Below, one piece after another: positions 24,448 to 30,596 of a stretch of 30,596 nt of DNA. This DNA is from JASBSR01 sp963847575 (GTDB lineage: Bacteria > Pseudomonadota > Gammaproteobacteria > SZUA-229). Every line of letters begins with the position of its first letter. The stretch's first letter is position 1. The notes beneath the pieces were generated by a model that saw only the letters and a list, made by a program, of their open reading frames with translations, ran no database searches and was not told where the DNA came from. Made by a program: the position numbers and the translations under genes. The stretch covers positions 1 to 30,596 of the forward strand of contig CAWKAL010000089.1 of the NCBI GenBank assembly GCA_963847575.1, written 5' to 3'.

Positions 24448-25560
24448 CTAACTTTGTTCGTATTTTTTTAATAACACGCCTTCGTCACCACAACAGGTAG
24501 CGGCGCATTTTTTAACCTTGTGGATTTCTTCACTGTCCATCTGTAGATAATAATCAATGCTGCGGTTCTCGGTAGCGCAGTCACAACCCTTGTCATTATA
24601 CACGTAAACATTCCTTAGCCCTGCCCTGTGCGCCTCGGCCTCGGCGGCAAACAGCGCTGCATCCGGGGTCGGCGGCACGTTGCTCAGCTTGTAGGCCGGG
24701 AAGAACTTGGTGATATGCCAGGGACTGTCGGCACCGAGGTTGTCGCGCACCCAGCAGGCAATTTCGTAATGTTCGGCCGGATCGTCATTCTTGCCCGGGA
24801 TGACATTGGTGCGGGTTTCGACATGAATACCAAGTTCATGGGCTTTTTTGATCGAACCCAGCACCTGCTCGACTTTGGCCGGGCGACAAATCTCCTGGTA
24901 GAAACTGTCACGCATGCTCTTGATATCCGAACACATCACATCGAGATGTGGTGCGACGAGTTCCAGTGCTTCGTCGGTGATAAAGCTGTTGGAAACATAC
25001 ACCGTGTACAAACCGGCTTCATGCGCCAGCTCGCACACATCGATGACATATTCCAGCCAGACCGCGGGTTCCGAATAGGTGAACGCGATGCCATCGACAC
25101 CCAGTTTGAGCGCAGTATCCACCAGTTTTTGTGGCGACACCCATGCCTCGGTGGATTCGCCCCTGGCGAGCGTATCGAGTGCATCCACACCCCAGGAGAT
25201 TTCCAGGTTATGGCAACCGCCGCAACGAAAACTACAGCCATAACTGCCGACCGACATTACTTTGGTGCCGGGGCGGTAGTGTTTCACTGGCTTGCTTTCG
25301 ATGGTATCGACATCGATCGAACTCAGGATGCCATACGACAGGTTATACAGCGTGCCGTTGCGATTGACGTGCGCCTGGCAAAAACCGCGCTGGCCGTGGC
25401 CGATTTTGCAGCGCCACAGGCACAGGTTGCAACGCGTGGTGCCGTTGTCGAGCTTTTCCTGTAACCGGGTTTCGATCAGCTGGTAGGTTTGCGGTTTATT
25501 CAAGTGAATGTCCAGAGTTGGCGTATAAGTCAGCATTATATCGCGTTTCGAGCATTTCAT
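24448..25560 (-). CDS. AmrS-like radical SAM protein with Cys-rich C-terminus
   Basis: Radical SAM enzyme related to the AmrS component of AmmeMemoRadiSam systems; 370 residues. The N-terminal block has RCNLCLWRCKIGHGQRGFC (four Cys), then YGILSSIDVDTIESKPVKHY and the [4Fe-4S] motif CSFRCGGC (Cys109, Cys113, Cys116) in GSYGCSFRCGGCHNLEISWG. Conserved body segments include GIAFTYSEPAVWLEYVIDVC, LYTVYVSNSF and FFPAYKLSNVPPT. After VYVYND the C-terminus carries CDC and CAATCC, unlike the standard AmrS ending, and could bind an extra metal centre. Start Met1 is uncertain; Met9 (25536) is an alternative. No AMMECR1 or Memo gene is in the window. Confidence 0.85.
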   Translation of the reverse strand: MKCSKRDIMLTYTPTLDIHLNKPQTYQLIETRLQEKLDNGTTRCNLCLWRCKIGHGQRGFCQAHVNRNGTLYNLSYGILSSIDVDTIESKPVKHYRPGTKVMSVGSYGCSFRCGGCHNLEISWGVDALDTLARGESTEAWVSPQKLVDTALKLGVDGIAFTYSEPAVWLEYVIDVCELAHEAGLYTVYVSNSFITDEALELVAPHLDVMCSDIKSMRDSFYQEICRPAKVEQVLGSIKKAHELGIHVETRTNVIPGKNDDPAEHYEIACWVRDNLGADSPWHITKFFPAYKLSNVPPTPDAALFAAEAEAHRAGLRNVYVYNDKGCDCATENRSIDYYLQMDSEEIHKVKKCAATCCGDEGVLLKKYEQS

Positions 25561-25614
25561 CCCCTGCCGACGACAGGTGTATCACACCCCTGAACTCGTC
25601 GCCCTGGCCTCACC

Positions 25615-26487
25615 TCAGACCAGCGCCAGTCCGGCGATCAGCACCCCGGGCTGGCAGGCAATGCGGATCACATCAGCGTCTATTTCGAGGTTTTTATCAG
25701 GGCATTCATCTTCGTTAAAATCGTGTGCGATCTGCAACGGGTAATCAACCCCGTCGATAGCGCACGGGTAGACAAAACCCCAGTGTTGCGTGGCACGCAT
25801 AAAATTATAAATTCGGCGCGCCGGCCAGCGCGTGTCGACGCGGAAGTCTTCGGCCTGCGGGTAGCCCATATAACTCATTGCAGATTCATCCTGCACAGTT
25901 TCATGCAAGTTGCCGGATGCCAGTGCGGACAAAAAATTCGGCAGCAGATCAACATAGGCCTGGGCCATCAGTTCACTCGCCTGCTGGTTGCTGATGCCAT
26001 CGGGCATGGCGACGCTGCGCTGCGCGACTATATCACCGGCATCGAGCTCAGCAGTCATCCGATGCAGGCTGACGCCGAAGTTTTCCACGCCGTCACGAAA
26101 CTGCCAGAACCCCGGTACCGGCCCGCGGTAGGCAGGCAGCATCGAGGGGTGAAAATTAAAACAGCCGCGCATGGGGATATCGAGAATAGCCTGTGGCAGC
26201 CTGCGGCCAAAACACGATACCAGGAGTATGTCCGGTGCAAATCTGCGAATGGCACGCACACAATCGGCCAGCGGTGTGCGCAAATTGATCAATGGCACGC
26301 CGGCCATGCGCGCCAGCATTTCAACGTTTTCATTTTGTGCCGCAATAATCGACAGGCGGGTATCACGCAGAAATGAATCCTGGTTGGCATCAACACCTAC
26401 GGCACACAACGAATGCTCGGCTTCCAGCAGGTATCGCAGTGGCAATATCGACAGCGCGCCACTGGAACCAATGTACATGATTTTCAT
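25615..26487 (-). CDS. Formyltransferase-fold protein (Fmt/PurN-like)
   Basis: Member of the folate-dependent formyltransferase fold, 290 residues. N-terminal start MKIMYIGSSGALSILPLRYL, then SCFGRRLPQAIL and CFNFHPSMLPAYRGPVPGFW, giving catalytic Asn111 and His113; Asp149 in ELDAGDIV would complete the N-H-D triad. The C-terminal domain (after residue ~190) includes FRVDTRWPARRIYNFMRATQ and an OB-like ending, resembling Fmt rather than PurN. It is shorter than Fmt and not next to def/rsmB, so it is probably a sugar or amine formyltransferase or hydrolase with unknown substrate. Located 54 bp upstream of the AmrS-like gene on the same strand. Confidence 0.85.
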   Translation of the reverse strand: MKIMYIGSSGALSILPLRYLLEAEHSLCAVGVDANQDSFLRDTRLSIIAAQNENVEMLARMAGVPLINLRTPLADCVRAIRRFAPDILLVSCFGRRLPQAILDIPMRGCFNFHPSMLPAYRGPVPGFWQFRDGVENFGVSLHRMTAELDAGDIVAQRSVAMPDGISNQQASELMAQAYVDLLPNFLSALASGNLHETVQDESAMSYMGYPQAEDFRVDTRWPARRIYNFMRATQHWGFVYPCAIDGVDYPLQIAHDFNEDECPDKNLEIDADVIRIACQPGVLIAGLALV

Positions 26488-26574
26488 ATGCCCACCGCCT
26501 GCACACCCATCGTTAATCCATACTAACCAGGAATAGTTTCAAACGACAGCCTGTGCAAGCCGGTGAGTGACTGA

Positions 26575-26913
26575 TCAGAGCGTGATTACCTGGTCCGGCA
26601 TATTGCCTGACAGGGCGCTGTACAAATTAGGGAAACAGCCGATACAGGCACCGTCTACCAGCATGCCATCGATCTCGCGCTCATAGGCGCATTGATCACA
26701 GGCCATTAGCAACATACCGCTGTCTTTGGCAACTTTTGCCAGGCGCTCACCAATCGGATTGCCTTTTTGAAGTACATACGCATTGTCTTCAAAAAAGAAC
26801 ATGCCGACGACATCGACGCCGTGTTTTTTATCTTCGAGTTGCGGCAATATCATTTTGCCGAGCTTGTAGGAAACTGAATGCCCCTGGGTAGAAAAAATAT
26901 ATGCAACTTTCAT
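26575..26913 (-). CDS. DsrE-like sulfur-relay family protein
   Basis: Small DsrE/DsrF-fold protein, 112 residues. Start MKVAYIFSTQGHSVSYKLGK has an AAAAGG site upstream. The Rossmann-like body includes VVGMFFFEDNAYVLQKGNPI and the Cys motif ACDQCAYER (CxxC), with a second pair DGACIGCFPN near residue 95. The Cys positions near the active-site loop suggest sulfur or persulfide handling, as in DsrE/TusD relatives, but the partner genes dsrF/dsrH are absent. Upstream of the formyltransferase-fold gene by 87 bp on the same strand. Confidence 0.82.
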   Translation of the reverse strand: MKVAYIFSTQGHSVSYKLGKMILPQLEDKKHGVDVVGMFFFEDNAYVLQKGNPIGERLAKVAKDSGMLLMACDQCAYEREIDGMLVDGACIGCFPNLYSALSGNMPDQVITL

Positions 26914-26973
26914 ATTGAGCCTTTTATTAATAGTGTTGTTTGTAATCCCCTGGCAGGGAGTGCGAAAGAGAAA

Positions 26974-27183
26974 TTACATGTCCACTATGGGCTCAGTTGT
27001 TGTGTCGCTGAATTTTTTTCGAAACACCAGGCGACGCACGAGGTCGCCGGTAATTGCCGCCAGCCCGCGCGCAGCAAGCATACACATGCACAGCACTGGT
27101 ACGAGAATGGAATTGCACGGGTGACGGGTGTCTACGGATATATCAGATACGCTAACTAAATACTGGTTCAGGCAGTGTGACAT
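26974..27183 (-). CDS. Possible small membrane protein, 69 aa
   Basis: ATG-started frame lying in the gap between DUF503 and the DsrE-like gene, all on the minus strand. After a polar 24 residues it has a hydrophobic segment ILVPVLCMCMLAARGLAAI followed by a basic stretch (RRLVFRKKF), fitting a single-pass membrane protein. No family recognised and only a weak ribosome-binding site. The otherwise empty 282-bp gap and its G/C-rich third positions in the middle favour coding, but it could be chance. Confidence 0.35.
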   Translation of the reverse strand: MSHCLNQYLVSVSDISVDTRHPCNSILVPVLCMCMLAARGLAAITGDLVRRLVFRKKFSDTTTEPIVDM

Positions 27184-27195
27184 AATATTATCAGC

Positions 27196-27492
27196 CTAGA
27201 TCCAGTGCTGTTCGATTCTGAGTACACTGATATCATGTACTTCCAGCAAATGCTGTTCGACGAGTGCGAGCTGCTTTTGCAGGTAACGTCGGTCATTACT
27301 CACCATGGCAATCGAGAGCTGGGAACGCTGCCATTCATCGAGATAACCGGTTTCCGCCACCGAGGCATTAAACCGCGCGCGCAATTTATCGACCAGGCTT
27401 TTAATGACCGAGCGTTTTTGCTTGAGCGACTGCGACTGCGGGATGTGAATATCCACCAGCATCAACAAACTATGGATGCTGCTGGTGGACAT
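27196..27492 (-). CDS. DUF503 family protein
   Basis: Small conserved protein, 98 residues. The pattern LVDIHIPQSQSLKQKRSVIK, LRARFNASVAETGYLDEWQR, and LSIAMVSNDRRYLQKQLALV is the DUF503 signature. Members are widespread in bacteria, often near translation or ribosome-maturation genes such as rbfA, and their function is uncharacterised. Here it follows the M16C protease with only 2 bp between stop and start, indicating cotranscription. Confidence 0.9.
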   Translation of the reverse strand: MSTSSIHSLLMLVDIHIPQSQSLKQKRSVIKSLVDKLRARFNASVAETGYLDEWQRSQLSIAMVSNDRRYLQKQLALVEQHLLEVHDISVLRIEQHWI

Positions 27493-27494
27493 GT

Positions 27495-28664
27495 TCAGAG
27501 GTTGATAATCTGCAAACCAAGGTCGCCTACTTTATTTTGAGTTGCCGCACTGGTAATTACCGCTGTGCTTGCCAGTTCAGGTCTCAGATACAGTTCGGTG
27601 ACGCGCTGCAAATCTTCCAGTTTGACGTCGAGCACTGCCTGCCGGTACGCCTGCAATACTTCGCGGGTTCTGCCGTGTAGCAGGTTGTGATATGCCTGGC
27701 GGGCTTCACCGGCTGGCGAACCGGGTTTATCCAGGCTGCCGATGACACCGAGTATGGCTTCTTCTACCAGGCGCCATTCGTGTGTGCCATTTTGCACCCA
27801 GTCGATCGCGCGATCGAAATCATCCAGGGTTTCCTGCAGGCGCGGATCGCGGTAGGAGTAAAAGCGAAAAGCCGCATTGCTCGAATCATGCCCGGCACCG
27901 CCGCCGTAGGCGCCGCCCTTTTCGCGGATCGCGGTGTGCAGGAATCCATTGCGCATAAAGCCGCCGAGCACAGACAATGCCGCTGCGTCGGGATGCGTCA
28001 TCGGTACCGTGGCATAGGCTTTGGAGCAGAAGTTTACCTGGGTGTTGGTCAGCCACATCTGTTGCACCGTGGTATTAATCGGTGCAAGTGAAAATGTGTC
28101 GCTGTCGGCAACGGCCTTGTCTGTCTGCCAGACGGTTTCGAAATCGCGGGTCAGTGTATCCAGCTTGTCACCTTCGGCAGTCAACATGTAACGTCGCGGT
28201 GTTTGAATAATCCTGTTGTGCAGGCTGTTGAATTTTTCAGCCAGTTGTTCAAGCGCGGCGCTATCGTTGTTGGCGTCATCCAGCTGCTTGATGATACGAA
28301 TGCCTTCGAGCCCGCCGAAGCGATGGCTCAATGCTGCCACCGGGCTGAATCCACTGGCAGCTGCAGTCATGGCAAGGGTATGGCCACTGCCGGTCACGCT
28401 GCGTTCGCGGCGTGTGCGTTTTTGTGAAATCAGTTCGCGCAGGCGATCGAATTCATCAAACCGCGCATGGTGCAGGGTTTCATGCATCAGCTCGGCGAGT
28501 TTTAGATGATTGCGTTCCAGCGCCTTGCCGGAAAACAGCAGGTAACCGTTAACGATTTGCACATCATTCGCCAGCGGACGAATACTCGAGCCGGCACTGA
28601 CACCCCCGCTGACACTCGACTGCCATGCCTGCACATCAAGATAAGATTTATCTGCGCAACCCAC
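27495..28664 (-). CDS. M16C metalloprotease (PreP-like), C-terminal part
   Basis: Second half of the protease whose N-terminal part lies at 28705-30477. Homology in this frame continues up to near 28707 (ELDLVPYYSACLTEVGCADK), including LDVQAWQSSVSGGVSAGSSI, VNGYLLFSGKALERNHLKLA and RKRTRRERS-like segments typical of M16C third and fourth domains. It ends VGDLGLQIINL. First start codon in this frame is GTG at 28664. The joined protein is about 993 residues, the normal size. The four-domain clam-shell degrades short unfolded peptides. Confidence 0.9.
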   Translation of the reverse strand: MGCADKSYLDVQAWQSSVSGGVSAGSSIRPLANDVQIVNGYLLFSGKALERNHLKLAELMHETLHHARFDEFDRLRELISQKRTRRERSVTGSGHTLAMTAAASGFSPVAALSHRFGGLEGIRIIKQLDDANNDSAALEQLAEKFNSLHNRIIQTPRRYMLTAEGDKLDTLTRDFETVWQTDKAVADSDTFSLAPINTTVQQMWLTNTQVNFCSKAYATVPMTHPDAAALSVLGGFMRNGFLHTAIREKGGAYGGGAGHDSSNAAFRFYSYRDPRLQETLDDFDRAIDWVQNGTHEWRLVEEAILGVIGSLDKPGSPAGEARQAYHNLLHGRTREVLQAYRQAVLDVKLEDLQRVTELYLRPELASTAVITSAATQNKVGDLGLQIINL

Positions 28665-28704
28665 TTCGGTCAGGCAGGCACTGTAATACGGTACCAGGTC
28701 GAGT

Positions 28705-30477
28705 TCATCCGGAACTCAATGGCGGCAGATCCATCACCACTTCGTGATACACCAGCCCGTTGGTTCCCTGCGCATACAGGGCACCTGGACGCGATGCAAT
28801 CTGGGCAGCCTTTGCTTCCGGCATGCTGATATCGGCAGGCACGTCTTCCAGCCCGACCTTGGGCAGAATTTCCGGATCGTCTTCCTGTTGCTGACGTTTT
28901 GCAAGCTCAGCCGCGCGCTGCACAATCGCATCGCGATCAGTATCACTCAGCTGGCTGTTAATGCGTTGCAGGCGCTGCTTTTCTGCATTCTGCTTACGCT
29001 GGCTAAGTTCGGTGTCCGGGTGCATGGTGAGTAACACGCGGTGCTGGTTATCCAGCAGGTACTGGTGCACCAGCTGCTTGATAAATTCGGGATCTTTGAT
29101 GTCTTCACGCAGCGAAGCAATCACCGGATCAAGGTTGAGCAATGCTGCCGGGTCGCTGCGATGGATCGCTGCAGTTAGACCGCCCAGGATCAGCTGCAGG
29201 CCGAAAGGATAACCGTCACCACCGATTTCACGCTGGCTGAGTTCGAGCTGGTGCAGTACGGATTCCAGTTGTTCCTGCGGCACGCCATTGGTGGCAACAT
29301 CATTGAGCACATCGAGCACGAGTTTTTCGAACGCTTTCGCGTGTTCAGGTTCGCTGCCTTCAAGTCCGCACAGAAAGCTCATTTCATAACTGGAATCTTC
29401 CAGCCCGCACAGTGGTGACGGCGCCATACCAAGGTCGGTTTTTTCCAGTGCCAGACGCAACGGCGACGAACTGTTGTCGAGCAACACCTGCGACAACAGG
29501 TTGGCTTTCATCATTTCATCAAGCGATGTGCACGGTCCCAGCAACCAGCCCAGTACATGGTGGGTTTTCTGCGAGGTGGTTTCATCGCCGGTGATATCGA
29601 ACGCATAGGCTTCTTCCACCGCTACCGGTGCCAGGTAACGTTTCTCGTTTGATACCGCGATGTGTACATCGAGTTTGTCAAAAGACGACAATGCTTTATC
29701 TTCAAACTTGGCCTGGTGTTCATACGCCGGAATATCACCAAAGGTCATGAACACAGCATTGCTGGGATGATAATGGGTTTTATGAAAATCCATCAGCTGC
29801 TGATACGTCAGGTCAGGAATATCATCGGGCTCACCGCCACTGTTGTAGTGATACGTCGTTGTCGGGTAGAGGTGCTTGCTCAGGGTTTGCCAGAGCACGC
29901 TCACCGGCGAACTCATCGCACCTTTCATTTCATTGAACACCACGCCCTTGTATTCGAGCTCGGTGTTTTTGTCTTCCGGGATTTTAAATTCAACGCGATG
30001 GCCTTCCTGCATAAAATCGAGTTCATCCAGACGGGTAAAAAACACCGCGTCGAGATACACGTCCATCAGGTTGTTAAAGTCTTTGCGGTTCTGGCTGGCG
30101 AATGGATACGCGGTCCAGTCACTGCTGGTAAATGCGTTCATGAACGTATTCAATGAACGCCGGATCATCATGAAAAACGGATCGCGCACCGGGTAATGCT
30201 TACTGCCGCATAGGGCCGTGTGCTCAAGAATATGTGCCACCCCGGTGGAATCCATCGGTACCGTACGGAAGGCAACGAGAAAAACATTCTCCGCGTTATC
30301 GGCATCGATATGATAATGCAATGCACCGGTTTTACGGTGGCGGTAGGATTCAAGCGTGATATTGAGCGATTCAATCCGCTGAGTACCCTGCCATTCAAAC
30401 GCCGGGTGTACTTTGGCCGGCGCCTGCATGGGTGCTTGTGAAACTTGTTCTGAAACGTCTACAGCTTTGGTACTCAT
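28705..30477 (-). CDS. M16C metalloprotease (PreP/Cym1-like), N-terminal part (frame-broken)
   Basis: Insulinase-superfamily zinc peptidase related to presequence protease. The inverted zinc motif HILEH (His82, Glu85, His86) appears in DSTGVAHILEHTALCGSKHY, and PVRDPFFMMIRRSLNTFMNA is the characteristic next segment. FNEMKGAMSSPVSVLWQTLS supplies the distal Glu ligand region. No signal peptide: begins MSTKAVDVSEQVSQAPMQAP and is likely cytosolic. The frame is correct to DLPPLSS at 28712 and then shifts by one extra G; without it the sequence continues into the C-terminal part. Its start lies about 54 bp from the second heptamer array. The DUF503 gene follows. Confidence 0.92.
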   Translation of the reverse strand: MSTKAVDVSEQVSQAPMQAPAKVHPAFEWQGTQRIESLNITLESYRHRKTGALHYHIDADNAENVFLVAFRTVPMDSTGVAHILEHTALCGSKHYPVRDPFFMMIRRSLNTFMNAFTSSDWTAYPFASQNRKDFNNLMDVYLDAVFFTRLDELDFMQEGHRVEFKIPEDKNTELEYKGVVFNEMKGAMSSPVSVLWQTLSKHLYPTTTYHYNSGGEPDDIPDLTYQQLMDFHKTHYHPSNAVFMTFGDIPAYEHQAKFEDKALSSFDKLDVHIAVSNEKRYLAPVAVEEAYAFDITGDETTSQKTHHVLGWLLGPCTSLDEMMKANLLSQVLLDNSSSPLRLALEKTDLGMAPSPLCGLEDSSYEMSFLCGLEGSEPEHAKAFEKLVLDVLNDVATNGVPQEQLESVLHQLELSQREIGGDGYPFGLQLILGGLTAAIHRSDPAALLNLDPVIASLREDIKDPEFIKQLVHQYLLDNQHRVLLTMHPDTELSQRKQNAEKQRLQRINSQLSDTDRDAIVQRAAELAKRQQQEDDPEILPKVGLEDVPADISMPEAKAAQIASRPGALYAQGTNGLVYHEVVMDLPPLSSG

Positions 30478-30530
30478 TGGCTCTGGATTACTCGTTGTAA
30501 AATTGTCTGAAAGCGTGCTTCTTGATTTTA

Positions 30531-30596
30531 ACTATTAACTATTAACTATTAACTATTAACTATTAACTATTAACTATTAACTATTCACTATTCACT
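30531..30596 (+). repeat. Second tandem heptamer array (ACTATTA / ACTATTC), cut by the window end
   Basis: Seven copies of ACTATTA (30531-30579) then two full ACTATTC units and a partial one; the array continues beyond the window. The unit and its orientation equal those of the array at 20503-20635. It lies about 54 bp upstream of the M16C protease start codon, overlapping the expected promoter position. Confidence 0.9.

Noticed and set aside
24628..25464. A 278-codon plus-strand frame opposite the AmrS-like gene
   Set aside because: Shadow of the conserved radical SAM gene.

Overview
This is a stretch of gammaproteobacterial chromosome of moderate, slightly GC-rich composition. The evidence is the pyrG-kdsA-eno gene order, together with zapE, a YggX-type protein, a MaeB-type malic enzyme (malic domain plus phosphotransacetylase-like domain), a Bcp-type peroxiredoxin and an IscA/ErpA-like protein. 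Genus cannot be named from sequence alone. No tRNA, rRNA, CRISPR, transposase or phage gene was recognised.

Layout. 1-3266 (minus): pyrG, kdsA and the N-terminal part of eno. 3504-5106 (plus): zapE and two very small ORFs. 5258-9263 (minus): a cytosolic animal-type haem peroxidase and maeB (split by a 1-nt frame change). 9398-10294 (plus): an internally deleted eptA remnant and bcp. 10368-10930 (minus): two adjacent small basic proteins sharing a repeated R-M-x-x-D-R-R motif. 11337-16246 (minus): a B12-binding radical SAM protein (split), a ChrA-type transporter, a ~200-bp inverted-repeat element and an ATM1-like ABC exporter. 16317-20466 (plus): an RND adaptor lipoprotein and RND permease (broken by three indels). 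20503-20635: a heptamer tandem array. 20699-24103 (plus): double cupin protein (split), IscA-like protein, ATP-grasp enzyme and membrane-anchored alpha/beta hydrolase. 24151-30477 (minus): YggX-like protein, AmrS-like radical SAM enzyme, formyltransferase-fold protein, DsrE-like protein, DUF503 protein and a PreP-like M16C metalloprotease (split). The window ends in a second array of the same heptamer class.

How the genes fit together. The left end is housekeeping: CTP, KDO and glycolysis. The middle holds envelope and efflux functions plus oxidant defence. The right end (24.1-27.5 kb) is a compact minus-strand run combining iron handling, radical SAM chemistry, a formyltransferase-fold enzyme and a DsrE-type sulfur-relay-like protein, and is the best candidate for an uncharacterised functional module. 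Five otherwise well-conserved genes are each interrupted by single-base indels, mostly in or beside short homopolymers. Uncorrected sequencing errors are therefore more likely than five independent pseudogenes, whereas the eptA remnant is a true large in-frame deletion as read. The most distinctive non-coding features are the heptamer arrays, the inverted-repeat element upstream of chrA, and several palindromes in promoter-like positions.
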